A stretch of DNA of 20,877 bases from Collinsella sp. (GTDB taxonomy: Bacteria; Actinomycetota; Coriobacteriia; Coriobacteriales; Coriobacteriaceae). The DNA lies in NCBI GenBank assembly GCA_019414465.1, contig DXLY01000031.1, forward strand, positions 626 to 21,502, given 5' to 3'. Under the pieces are notes generated by a model, which saw only the letters and a program-made list of their open reading frames with translations, was not told where the DNA came from and made no database searches. The position numbers and the translations under genes were made by a program. Shown piece after piece: positions 1 through 7,330 of this stretch (the stretch's first letter is position 1; each line of letters begins with the position of its first letter).

Positions 1-1
1 T

Positions 2-130
2 CCGAAGGCTACGGCAAAGACCAAGCCCGCCAAGGAGACCCCGGTCTCCCCCGCCGCTCCGGCAGAGAAAAAGGCCCCGTCCAAGAAGACGTCCGTCCGC
101 AAGGCAACGGCCACCCGCAAGCGCCGCTAG
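2..130 (+). CDS. C-terminal tail of an unidentified protein, rich in Lys, Ala and Pro (5' end outside window)
   Basis: An open frame enters from the left edge and ends at TAG 128-130. The 42 visible residues are almost all Lys, Ala, Pro, Thr, Ser and Arg, ending in RKATATRKRR. Such basic, low-complexity tails occur at the C-terminus of actinobacterial DNA- or RNA-binding proteins, for example topoisomerase I or HU-like proteins, but no folded domain is visible here, so the protein cannot be named. A hairpin terminator follows 36 bases later, which supports this as a real gene end. The frame is credible because of its biased composition and the terminator; the function is unknown. Confidence 0.6.
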   Translation, partial: PKATAKTKPAKETPVSPAAPAEKKAPSKKTSVRKATATRKRR

Positions 131-166
131 CCCACAGACGATCCAAAACCTAATCAAACCCTATGC

Positions 167-199
167 AAGGGGCGCTCCAACCGGGCGCCCCTTCTCTGT
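167..199 (+). terminator. Rho-independent terminator of the left-edge gene
   Basis: Arms AAGGGGCGC (167-175) and GCGCCCCTT (185-193) pair perfectly around a 9-nt loop, followed by the pyrimidine-rich tail CTTCTCT. It lies 36 nt after the stop at 130 and separates that gene from the glucan enzyme gene. Confidence 0.75.
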
Positions 200-252
200 A
201 GGTAGTTGGTAAAACGATTTTCTAGGACAACCGTTCGCCGATGGTAAACGGA

Positions 253-279
253 TGTTGTTTATACAGCCTGTGTACAACA
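253..279. promoter_or_regulatory. Candidate operator: interrupted palindrome TGTTGT-N15-ACAACA
   Basis: TGTTGT at 253-258 mirrors ACAACA at 274-279 around centre 266, with further matched positions inside (261/271 and 263/269). It lies 70-96 nt upstream of the glucan enzyme start, next to an AT-rich stretch with a -10-like TATACT at 282-287. No -35 element at good spacing was found. LacI-type or other dimeric regulators of maltodextrin genes commonly bind palindromes of this size in this position, so a sugar-responsive operator is a fair inference. The regulator is not in the window. Confidence 0.35.
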
Positions 280-348
280 GATATACTTACATCCTGTGCG
301 TAAAGCCCATGGCCCGCAGGCCGTGATTCTATTGAACTGGACCGTATT

Positions 349-3300
349 ATGAGATTGATTCACAACAGCCGTCTGCCGCAGTTTCGTACTCCGTTTGGCG
401 CTGTGACCACTGGAACTTCCGTTTCGCTATCGGTGATTTTGGAGGATGCCGACCCCAACCAGGCAACGCTTACCCTGCGTACCTGGGTCGATGAAATCGG
501 TGAGTCTCTGTATCCCATGACGCACGAGGGCGACGGCATATTTACCGTAGAGCTTGAGTGCACCGAGCCCTGTCTTATTTGGTACAGCTTTATCTGCAAC
601 ATCGAGGGCCAGCCCGAGGTCCGCTTGGGTGCACCGCAGGGTCGCACCGGTGGCGAGGGTGTGACCTACGATTACGCCGAGGTCCCGTCGTTCCAGATTA
701 CCGTCTACAAGCATCGCGAGAACCGTCCCACCTGGTACGAGCGGGGCATGGTCTACCAGATCTTCCCCGACCGCTATGCCCGCGACGAAAACTGGCGCGA
801 GCGAACGCTGGCCGAAGTTGAAAAACCGCGCAACGGAATCCAGCGCCGCATGGTCGAGGACTGGAACGAACCGCCCGAGTACGAGCGTGCCGAAGACGGC
901 TCCATCAAGACCTGGGATTTTTACGGCGGCTCGCTCAAGGGTATCCAGAATGACCTGCCTCGCATCGCCGAACTGGGCTTTACAGCCATCTACCTCAACC
1001 CCATTTTTGAAGCCGCGAGCAACCACCGCTACGACACCGCCGATTACACCAAGATCGATCCGATTCTGGGCACCGAGCAGGACTTTACTGAGCTGTGCGA
1101 GGCGGCCGAGAAGCTGGGCATTTCCATCATTCTGGACGGTGTGTTCAACCATACGGGCGACGATTCGATCTACTTTAACCGCTACGGCAACTATCCCGGT
1201 GTCGGCGCGTGGCAGAGCGAGGACTCTCCGTGGCGTGATGCGTTTTATTTCCACGAGGACGGCTCGTACGACTGCTGGTGGGGCGTGGGCAATATGCCCG
1301 CCATCAATGAGAGCTCCGAACTGGTACGCGAGCGGATTCTGGGCAAGGACGGTATCATCCGCAAATGGCTGCGCGCCGGTGCCCATGGCTGGCGCCTCGA
1401 TGTGGCCGACGAGCTTTCCGATGACTTCCTGACCGAGATCAAAAAGGCCGTGCTCGCCGAGAAGCCCGACGCGCTGCTGCTCGGCGAGGTCTGGGAAGAT
1501 GCCTCCAACAAGATCAGCTACGGCCATCTGCGTCGCTATCTACAAGGCTCCGAGCTCGACTCGGCCATGGATTACCCCTTCCGCGACATGGTCATCGGCT
1601 TTTTGATGGGCTACAAAAACGCCTACCAAGCAGCCGAGGATATCGAGACCCTGCGCGAGAACTACCCGCTCGAGGCATTATCCTGCGCGCTCAATCTGCT
1701 GTCGAGCCACGACCGCCCGCGCATTATCTCGGTGCTCGGCGGTGGCCCCGACGAGTCGCAGCTGCCCGAGAGTGAGCGCAGCAAATGGCGCCTGGACGAG
1801 AACTCCATGGGCCTGGCCAAGAGCCGCTTTTGGCTGGCGACGCTCATGCAGATGACGTTCCCGGGCGTGCCCTCGATCTATTATGGCGATGAGTACGGCC
1901 TGGAGGGCCTCACCGATCCGGGCAACCGCCGCACCATGCCGACCAAGGAAAACCTACACGACTTCGATACGTTTGCGATCGTCAAGAATGCCTCGGCCGT
2001 GCGCCGCGCGCTGCCGTTTATGATCGACGGTGAGATCAAGGCCTTCGCGCTCAATGACGAGGTGCTGGCCTACAACCGTACCGGTAAAGACGGCGAGTCC
2101 GCGACCGTCATCATCAACCGCAGCCTGCGCAATTCGCATCGCGTGACGATCCCGGCGCTCGGCGAATGCGCGAGTGACGTGATCAGCGGTCACGAGTGTG
2201 AGATCCATAACGGTACGGTCACGCTCGATCTGTATCCGCTGGGCTCGTCGATCATCTATCACCATGCCGAGCAGCGCCTGCAGGAGCCGCTCGATCACGG
2301 TGCGGGTGTTGTGTGCCATATCACATCGGTGCCGACCGACGACGGCAAGCCCGGTACGATCGGTGCGCCCACGCGTCGCTTTATCGACCATCTGGCCGCC
2401 ATGGGCATGCGCTACTGGCAGGTTCTCCCCGTCAACCCCACGGACTTCTTCCGCTCCCCATACGCCGGTCCTTCGGCCTTTGCAGGCAATATCGACCTGC
2501 TACCCGAGAGCCACGAGGAGCTGGCCGCCGACTTTGAGACCTGGAAGGCCCGCGGCGGCGAGGATGCCGACCCGCTGTACACAGCGTTTAAACATCGCAA
2601 TGCCGATTGGCTCGAGAAATACTGCGTCTATATGGCCGTCAAAAAGTACTTTGAGGGCGAGTCGCGCCACAATTGGCCGGCAGATGTCGCTCGCTACAAC
2701 GAGCATCTAATCGACGACAAGCGCTTCCACAACGAGGCCGAGCTTCAGGCGTACATGCAGTACCGCTTTGACCTGGCCTGGTGCGAGCTCATGAACTACG
2801 CGCACAAGAAGGGTATCGAGGTTATCGGCGACATTCCTATGTACGTGTCCGACGATTCGGCAGACGCGTGGAGCGAACCCGAGAACTTCTGGCTGTCCGA
2901 TACCGGCAAGGCGATTGAGATTTCCGGCGCGCCGCCCGACAACTTTGCGCCCGAGGGTCAGGTATGGGGCAACCCGACGTTCCGCTGGGACCACATGAAG
3001 CAGAACGGCTATAGCTGGTGGATGGATCGCCTGCGCCGCGCGTTCTCGCTCTACGACCGCGTGCGTCTGGATCACTTTCTGGGGTTCCACAGTTACTTTA
3101 GTATCCCCGCAGGCAAGGCTTGCGCCGAAGGTCGCTGGTTGGCGGGACCGGGCAAGGACCTGTTCCAGACCGCTTATGACGAGCTGGGTCCGCTCAACTT
3201 TATCGCTGAGGACTTGGGCTATCTGACGCCCGGTGTTCGCGCCATGGCATCGACCTGCGGTTTCCCCGGCATGGACGTGCTGGAGTTTAGCGACTACGAC

Positions 3301-3645
3301 GTTCGTTGCGGTGTGCATCCCACGCCCGGCAAGATTCTGTACACCTCGACGCACGACACGTCGACGCTCGCCGGCTGGTGTACGCGTTCTTTTGCGGGCG
3401 GCGATGAACCGAGCGGTGTTGAGGTGGCGGCCAAGCTGATGAGCGACGCGCTAGCAAGCGACGCTCCCCTGGTGATGATGCCGCTGCAGGACGTGCTGGG
3501 GCTGGGCGACGACGCACGCATGAACGTGCCGGGCGTGGCCACGGGCAAGTGGACCTGGCAGGCTGACGAGGCGGACATTGCAGCCGCCGAGGGCAAAACC
3601 GCGCGGCTCCTGCGCAACAACCATAGATTCTGGGGCGAAGCGTGA
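349..3645 (+). CDS. malQ: Fused GH13 alpha-glucan hydrolase and GH77 4-alpha-glucanotransferase (amylomaltase)
   Basis: A 1098-residue two-enzyme protein for maltodextrin or glycogen breakdown. Residues about 10-120 resemble the beta-sandwich N-domain of neopullulanase-type enzymes. About 128-640 form a GH13 unit: region I DGVFNH (263-268), nucleophile D351 in GWRLDVAD, acid/base E380 in LLGEVWED, and D455 in SSHDRPR. From about 655 to the end is a GH77 unit: WQVLPVNPT (690-698), SPYAGPSAFAGN, nucleophile D908 in RLDHFLGF, E954 in IAEDLG and D1003 in STHDTST. All catalytic residues of both halves are present, so both may be active. No signal peptide or membrane segment is visible, so it is probably cytoplasmic. 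GH77 would move glucan chains between acceptors while GH13 trims or opens them. ATG 349 has no strong ribosome-binding site, but the N-terminus MRLIHNSRLPQF looks natural. The upstream palindrome may regulate it. The exact GH13 specificity (neopullulanase, cyclomaltodextrinase or alpha-glucosidase-like) cannot be read from sequence. Confidence 0.93.
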   Translation: MRLIHNSRLPQFRTPFGAVTTGTSVSLSVILEDADPNQATLTLRTWVDEIGESLYPMTHEGDGIFTVELECTEPCLIWYSFICNIEGQPEVRLGAPQGRTGGEGVTYDYAEVPSFQITVYKHRENRPTWYERGMVYQIFPDRYARDENWRERTLAEVEKPRNGIQRRMVEDWNEPPEYERAEDGSIKTWDFYGGSLKGIQNDLPRIAELGFTAIYLNPIFEAASNHRYDTADYTKIDPILGTEQDFTELCEAAEKLGISIILDGVFNHTGDDSIYFNRYGNYPGVGAWQSEDSPWRDAFYFHEDGSYDCWWGVGNMPAINESSELVRERILGKDGIIRKWLRAGAHGWRLDVADELSDDFLTEIKKAVLAEKPDALLLGEVWEDASNKISYGHLRRYLQGSELDSAMDYPFRDMVIGFLMGYKNAYQAAEDIETLRENYPLEALSCALNLLSSHDRPRIISVLGGGPDESQLPESERSKWRLDENSMGLAKSRFWLATLMQMTFPGVPSIYYGDEYGLEGLTDPGNRRTMPTKENLHDFDTFAIVKNASAVRRALPFMIDGEIKAFALNDEVLAYNRTGKDGESATVIINRSLRNSHRVTIPALGECASDVISGHECEIHNGTVTLDLYPLGSSIIYHHAEQRLQEPLDHGAGVVCHITSVPTDDGKPGTIGAPTRRFIDHLAAMGMRYWQVLPVNPTDFFRSPYAGPSAFAGNIDLLPESHEELAADFETWKARGGEDADPLYTAFKHRNADWLEKYCVYMAVKKYFEGESRHNWPADVARYNEHLIDDKRFHNEAELQAYMQYRFDLAWCELMNYAHKKGIEVIGDIPMYVSDDSADAWSEPENFWLSDTGKAIEISGAPPDNFAPEGQVWGNPTFRWDHMKQNGYSWWMDRLRRAFSLYDRVRLDHFLGFHSYFSIPAGKACAEGRWLAGPGKDLFQTAYDELGPLNFIAEDLGYLTPGVRAMASTCGFPGMDVLEFSDYDVRCGVHPTPGKILYTSTHDTSTLAGWCTRSFAGGDEPSGVEVAAKLMSDALASDAPLVMMPLQDVLGLGDDARMNVPGVATGKWTWQADEADIAAAEGKTARLLRNNHRFWGEA

Positions 3646-3689
3646 TAAAACCCCCGATATAGGGTACAGTTACAGACGTTTGAATTTTT

Positions 3690-3714
3690 GCGGGCAGAGT
3701 AATCTGCCCGCTTT
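3690..3714 (+). terminator. Hairpin terminator between the glucan enzyme and the zinc-ribbon gene
   Basis: GCGGGCAGA (3690-3698) and TCTGCCCGC (3703-3711) form a perfect 9-bp stem with a GTAA loop, followed by TTTGTGC. The short T run suggests moderate strength. It may terminate the upstream gene or attenuate read-through into the small gene 20 nt downstream. Confidence 0.7.
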
Positions 3715-3734
3715 GTGCTGAAAAGGAAGTATTT

Positions 3735-3971
3735 ATGGCGCGCTACGATTACAAGTGCTCGAGCTGCGGCAACGTGTTTGAGGTTGAGCATCCCATGTCC
3801 GAGACCCCCGAGGTCGTGTGCCCCAGCTGCGGTGCCCCGGCGGCCAAGACGTTCTCAGCCAGCGGCATAAAATTTGAGGGCAGCGGTTTCTACAACACCG
3901 ACCAGCGAAGCGGCGGCTCCAGCACCAGCGCCACGAGCGGCTGCTGCGCCAACTGCCCGCACAGCCACTAG
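3735..3971 (+). CDS. FmdB-type zinc-ribbon protein
   Basis: A 78-residue protein starting MARYDYKCSSCG, the hallmark N-terminus of the FmdB/CxxC_CxxC_SSSS regulatory zinc-ribbon family. Cys pairs at 8/11 and 30/33 would hold one zinc ion. The segment after the second pair (KTFSASGIKFEGSGFYNTD) also fits the family. The C-terminus is Gly/Ser-rich and ends in a second Cys/His cluster, GCCANCPHSH, which could bind metal as well. A good ribosome-binding site, AAGGAA (3723-3728), sits 6 nt before the ATG. The cellular role of this family is not well defined; it is often called a putative regulatory protein. It has its own downstream terminator and is convergent with rsmB, so its position says little about function. 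Confidence 0.9.
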   Translation: MARYDYKCSSCGNVFEVEHPMSETPEVVCPSCGAPAAKTFSASGIKFEGSGFYNTDQRSGGSSTSATSGCCANCPHSH

Positions 3972-3981
3972 AAACAACGCG

Positions 3982-4015
3982 GCCCCGCGATCAACGCCGA
4001 TCGCGGGGCTATTTC
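3982..4015 (+). terminator. Strong Rho-independent terminator after the zinc-ribbon gene
   Basis: GCCCCGCGATC (3982-3992) and GATCGCGGGGC (3999-4009) form a perfect 11-bp stem with a 6-nt loop, followed by TATTTCTTT. It begins 10 nt after the stop codon. Confidence 0.9.
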
Positions 4016-4025
4016 TTTGCTCTAT

Positions 4026-4046
4026 GGGTAGCTAATCAAGCTACCC
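4026..4046. repeat. Small perfect hairpin GGGTAGCT / AGCTACCC
   Basis: An 8-bp perfect stem with an AATCA loop in the convergent intergenic region between the zinc-ribbon gene and rsmB. There is no T run directly after it on either strand, so a terminator role is uncertain. Confidence 0.5.
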
Positions 4047-4059
4047 AGGTTTCCTTGTG

Positions 4060-4126
4060 AGTTGCGGTGAAATAAGGACTGTTTGGCGGACAGAAGCGGC
4101 TTTTCAATCCCTATTTCACCGCAACT
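4060..4126. repeat. Hairpin repeat, copy 1 (AGTTGCGGTGAAATA arms)
   Basis: AGTTGCGGTGAAATA (4060-4074) is exactly complementary to TATTTCACCGCAACT (4112-4126), enclosing 37 nt. The left arm continues AGGACTG. A second copy with the same arm sequence lies at 20473-20549. It sits 6 nt beyond the rsmB stop, so on the minus strand it is in the rsmB 3' region. No T run follows, so it looks like a dispersed palindromic repeat rather than a canonical terminator, though it may still protect or end transcripts. Confidence 0.75.
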
Positions 4127-4132
4127 TAGTCG

Positions 4133-5533
4133 TTACTTGTGGACCAGCCTGGCGCAGAAGTGGCCGTCGTAGGAATCGGCGTTTACCGGCACGCTTTGGA
4201 AGAGGCCTCGATCGTTCTGGCGTACGGAAACGAGCTTCTTGGCCTGATCGAACTCGGGGAGTTGCAGAATCTGCGCTTCGGAAAGCGGCGCCACGCTAAA
4301 GCCGGTGCCCTCGGGAGAGTTCAGGAAAGCATCCACCACCTGCGTGTTCTCCTCGTCGAAGACCGAGCACGTCGCATAGATGAGCTCGCCGCCGGCAGCC
4401 ACGCGCGCAGCGGCTTCCTTGAGCATCGTCAGCTGCAGCTTGGGCAGCTCAACCGTCACATCCTTTTCGGTCAGGCGCCACGGGATCTCGGGATGACGAC
4501 GCATGGTTCCGGTGCCAGAGCACGGCGCATCGATAAAGACTGTGTCGAACTTAACCGGCTCGCCAAGCATGGCATCAAACGATGTGAGCACCTCATCAAG
4601 CTCGCAAGCATCACCAGAAACCGTACGAACGCCCTGAATACCGGCCTTATGCAGGCGAGCGAGATTCAGATCGCACTTGCGATCATGCAGATCGAGCGCC
4701 GTATGCTGACGCTCATAGCCCGTACGCTTGGCCTGGCACATCATCACATAGGTCTTGGTGCCACGACCGGCACCAATCTCAAGGCAGCTTCCAGGGCGCG
4801 TGGCAGCTGTGGCGATGAGCTGGGCGTTAAGATCAGATGCCACCGCGGCAGCACGCTCAAACACACCAGAAGCAACGGTAACTTGAGCATCGACCGGGGC
4901 ATGGCAGCCCGGGAAAACAGGCGCGACGAGCTGCGAGATATACGGATCGGCCTTGGTCGCAAACGCATTCTCGTGCAGAGCAAGCGGCGCGGGCGCCAGA
5001 TTGCCGGCAAAGTTGAGCGCGCCCTCGGGCGTATCGAACGAGGCCATGATACGAGCGCACAGCCAGCGAGGAAGACCCATCAAACGAGACAGACGAACCA
5101 GGCGGCGCTCGGACTCATCCATATCGGACGCAGTAGCAAAGTCCTCAACATTGTCCGCAACCTTATGCAGTACAGCATTGGCCAAGCCAGCGGCGGACTT
5201 AGCACCACTGCGCACCAGCTCAACACCCTGGCTCACAGCAACGCGGCCCGGCGTATGCAGGTAGAGCATCTCGAAGGCCGAGATACGAAGCGCCATGCGA
5301 ACGCGCGGCGCAACCTTTTTGGGTTTATCGAGAAACTGATCGAGCAGCTCGTCCAAAATACCCTGCGTGGCGGCCACGCCCAGCGCCAAGCGGGCGGCAA
5401 AAGCGGAATCGCGCTGGTCAATAGCCTTGGCCGATGCGCGAGAGGACAGCACGTCGCGTGCATACATGCCGCGGCGATCGGCCTCCATCAGCACATCGAG
5501 CGCAAGCTTGCGCGCGGGAGACAGCCTGCTCAT
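4133..5533 (-). CDS. rsmB: 16S rRNA (cytosine-5) methyltransferase RsmB (Sun/Fmu)
   Basis: A 466-residue SAM-dependent methyltransferase that places m5C on 16S rRNA (C967 in E. coli numbering). The N-terminal ~130 residues are a NusB-like helical RNA-binding domain beginning LSPARKLALDVL. The Rossmann fold follows: motif I CLEIGAGRGTKT (250-261), motif IV DAPCSGTG (335-342, C338) and motif VI YATCS (386-390) with the probable nucleophile C389. I chose ATG 5533 because it overlaps the fmt stop as ATGA, has GGGGTG 7 nt upstream, and gives the usual N-terminus MSRLSPARK. A longer in-frame extension to 5581 would only add residues buried in fmt. It is translationally coupled to fmt, an arrangement common for this pair. 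Its SAM would come from metK further right. Confidence 0.95.
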   Translation of the reverse strand: MSRLSPARKLALDVLMEADRRGMYARDVLSSRASAKAIDQRDSAFAARLALGVAATQGILDELLDQFLDKPKKVAPRVRMALRISAFEMLYLHTPGRVAVSQGVELVRSGAKSAAGLANAVLHKVADNVEDFATASDMDESERRLVRLSRLMGLPRWLCARIMASFDTPEGALNFAGNLAPAPLALHENAFATKADPYISQLVAPVFPGCHAPVDAQVTVASGVFERAAAVASDLNAQLIATAATRPGSCLEIGAGRGTKTYVMMCQAKRTGYERQHTALDLHDRKCDLNLARLHKAGIQGVRTVSGDACELDEVLTSFDAMLGEPVKFDTVFIDAPCSGTGTMRRHPEIPWRLTEKDVTVELPKLQLTMLKEAAARVAAGGELIYATCSVFDEENTQVVDAFLNSPEGTGFSVAPLSEAQILQLPEFDQAKKLVSVRQNDRGLFQSVPVNADSYDGHFCARLVHK

Positions 5534-6450
5534 GACAAAACACCCCAGATAAGATCGGCACCCTGCAGGCCAGCAGACCAAGCAGAAGCAGTCATAGCAC
5601 GCTTGCCATCGGGCTTAACCTCGAGCAGTTCAACCGAGCCATCAGAAAGGCCCAGGTAAACACGCTTGGCCTTAACGAGAACCTGACCCTCGCCGAGCGA
5701 CACATCAGCCGCCGCAGCATCGAGCACACGCACGGTCTTGCCGGCAATCACGCAACGAGCAGGCGCGGTATCGGACGAAGCGAGCACATGACGCACGCAA
5801 TCGAGCGCCGCCATTTGCGGATCCAAGCGCATCTCCTGCTTAGAAATCTTGGCAGCATGGGTAACGAGCGCCTCATCCTGTTCAGTCCACACGGCAGTGC
5901 CATCGGCAAGAGAGGGAAGCGTATCGGTAAGCAGTTTGCCGCCGAGCTCAGCGAGCTCCATGGTCAGCGCCTCAGCATGCTTACCGGCAACCGAGGTCGA
6001 GGCCTGCGCACAATAGGCGCCGGTATCCACGCCATGCCCAATGCGCATAATAGAAACGCCAGCAATCTCATCACCAGCAAGGATGGCACGCTGAATAGGA
6101 GCAGCCCCACGCCAACGAGGCAGCAAGGACGCATGAACATTCACAATACCAAGCGGCGCCATATGCAGCACCTCATCAGGCAAAATACAGCCATAAGCAG
6201 CCACACAGAAAATATCAGCCTGGGCAGCCTGGAGCACCTCAACAACCTCAGGCGTCATACGATTAGCCTCAACAACCGGCAACCCCAGCTCAAGCGCCTT
6301 AGCCTTAACAGGAGACGGCTCTAGCTTCTTACCTCGCCCACGAACAGCATCGGGACGAGTAATAACGAGCGCAACCTCATTACCAGCCGCAACAAGCGAA
6401 GTCAGCGAAGGCACAGCAAAATCAGGCGTACCCATAAACACAATACGCAT
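5530..6450 (-). CDS. fmt: Methionyl-tRNA formyltransferase
   Basis: A 306-residue cytosolic enzyme that formylates initiator Met-tRNA from 10-formyl-tetrahydrofolate. The N-terminus MRIVFMGTPDFAVPSL is diagnostic. The catalytic triad is visible as N104 and H106 in IVNVHASLLPRWRGAAPIQ and D142 in HGVDTG. The C-terminal ~100 residues form the OB-like tRNA-binding domain. ATG 6450 is preferred over a TTG at 6474 because AGGAG sits 10 nt before it and the family start falls exactly there. Its stop overlaps the rsmB start by 4 nt. Def, which removes the formyl group later, lies upstream in the same direction but is separated by a terminator, so fmt-rsmB probably has its own promoter in 6451-6565. 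Confidence 0.96.
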   Translation of the reverse strand: MRIVFMGTPDFAVPSLTSLVAAGNEVALVITRPDAVRGRGKKLEPSPVKAKALELGLPVVEANRMTPEVVEVLQAAQADIFCVAAYGCILPDEVLHMAPLGIVNVHASLLPRWRGAAPIQRAILAGDEIAGVSIMRIGHGVDTGAYCAQASTSVAGKHAEALTMELAELGGKLLTDTLPSLADGTAVWTEQDEALVTHAAKISKQEMRLDPQMAALDCVRHVLASSDTAPARCVIAGKTVRVLDAAAADVSLGEGQVLVKAKRVYLGLSDGSVELLEVKPDGKRAMTASAWSAGLQGADLIWGVLS

Positions 6451-6565
6451 AAAAGTTAGTCTCCTCTCAACCAAAGCCGAGACGGCTACAAAGAACAGCG
6501 GAAAGCCAAGTCACCAGCCCATCCGCAATAACATTTCAACAAGAACAAATATACCCAAAACCAAA

Positions 6566-6594
6566 GAAAGAGCCGCAATAAAAGCAGCTCTTTC
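6566..6594 (-). terminator. Terminator for the priA-def transcript
   Basis: GAAAGAGC (6566-6573) and GCTCTTTC (6587-6594) form an 8-bp stem around 13 nt. Read on the minus strand it is followed by a T-rich tail, TTTGGTTTTGGG. It lies about 180 nt after the def stop and ends the structured stretch described next. Confidence 0.7.
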
Positions 6595-6668
6595 AGCAAA
6601 GCACCTATCAGCGAAGACGCCCATCCCTGGCCCGACGGCACCTGGGCGAGACAAGCAGCGTCAACGTA

Positions 6669-6767
6669 GTCCCCGGGGCGCCTGCCTATATCGTCCCGCG
6701 CGCAGTTTCGCAGCGCAGCGAGAATGTTTGAGCACGGGATGATATGTGGGCGCTCAGCACCGGGGAC
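6669..6767. other. Long imperfect hairpin immediately after def; candidate structured RNA or palindromic repeat
   Basis: The whole 300-nt gap between def and fmt holds no convincing gene. GTCCCCGG (6669-6676) pairs with CCGGGGAC (6760-6767). Inside, GCGCC (6678-6682) pairs with GGCGC (6749-6753), and a 14-nt stem pairs ATATCGTCCCGCGC (6688-6701) with GCACGGGATGATAT (6732-6745), broken by one mismatch and one G-U on the minus-strand RNA. The tip contains TCGC and GCGA. A second smaller stem, CGCCCA/TGGGCG on the minus strand, lies between this hairpin and the terminator at 6566-6594. Together 6566-6767 could be a 3'UTR-derived RNA of about 200 nt on the minus strand. No known RNA family was recognised. 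Confidence 0.5.
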
Positions 6768-6775
6768 GGACAAAC

Positions 6776-7312
6776 CTACTCCGTCTCGCCCGGTCGAGCG
6801 CCGCGGGCCAGGGCGTCCTGGTACTCCTTGACTGCCTTGATCCTCTGCATCGGCTTCAGTCGCTCGAACATGGTGTTGCCGTGCAGGTGATCGATCTCAT
6901 GCTGCAGGCACACGCAGAACAGATCGCCCGAGGCCTCATAGCGAATCAGGTTGGCGTCCAGGTCATACGCCTCGACGACGACATGGTCGGGACGCTCGAT
7001 CTCACAGCTAATGCCAGGAATGGATAGGCAGCCCTCGCTATACGGAACGAGATGGTCGCTTTGCTCGACAATCACGGGATTGATGAGCACGTACGGGTCG
7101 TAGTCGTTCTTGTCGCTGTAGTCGCAGTCGATGGTGACGAGCTGAATAAGCTCGCCGATCTGCGGAGCAGCCAGGCCGCAGCCGCCGTTCTCGAACATCA
7201 TCTTCTTCATCTTCTCGGCAAGCGCCTCGATCGCCGGGGTGATCTCCTCGATGACGGCGCACTCCTGGCGCAGACGAGGGTCGGGCGACAGTACGATTCC
7301 GTTGGCTTCCAT
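6776..7312 (-). CDS. def: Peptide deformylase
   Basis: A metalloenzyme of 178 residues that removes the N-formyl group from nascent proteins at the ribosome. Three family motifs are present: GCGLAAPQIG near residues 45-54, EGCLSIPG with the metal-binding Cys near 92-99, and QHEIDH with the two metal-binding His and catalytic Glu near 136-141. Two close ATGs exist. ATG 7312 is preferred because GAAAGG (7319-7324) is 6 nt away, whereas ATG 7318 abuts the same Shine-Dalgarno with no spacing. It begins 18 nt after the priA stop, so the two are almost certainly co-transcribed. The usual fmt partner follows after a terminator. Confidence 0.96.
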   Translation of the reverse strand: MEANGIVLSPDPRLRQECAVIEEITPAIEALAEKMKKMMFENGGCGLAAPQIGELIQLVTIDCDYSDKNDYDPYVLINPVIVEQSDHLVPYSEGCLSIPGISCEIERPDHVVVEAYDLDANLIRYEASGDLFCVCLQHEIDHLHGNTMFERLKPMQRIKAVKEYQDALARGARPGETE

Positions 7313-7330
7313 GGCCATCCTTTCGGGTTG

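Noticed and set aside
5534..5581. Longer rsmB start 16 codons upstream
   Set aside because: The extension lies entirely within fmt and lacks family similarity; the ATGA overlap with a GGGGTG ribosome-binding site supports 5533.
4139..5659. A 506-codon plus-strand frame opposite rsmB
   Set aside because: The opposite strand has all RsmB motifs; this frame has skewed Arg/His-rich composition and no recognisable domain.
6486..6773. A 95-codon minus-strand frame between def and fmt, with a hydrophobic stretch
   Set aside because: It runs through the strong hairpin and the terminator stem at 6566-6594, and has no clear ribosome-binding site or family motif. The hydrophobic part comes from translating the T-rich terminator tail.
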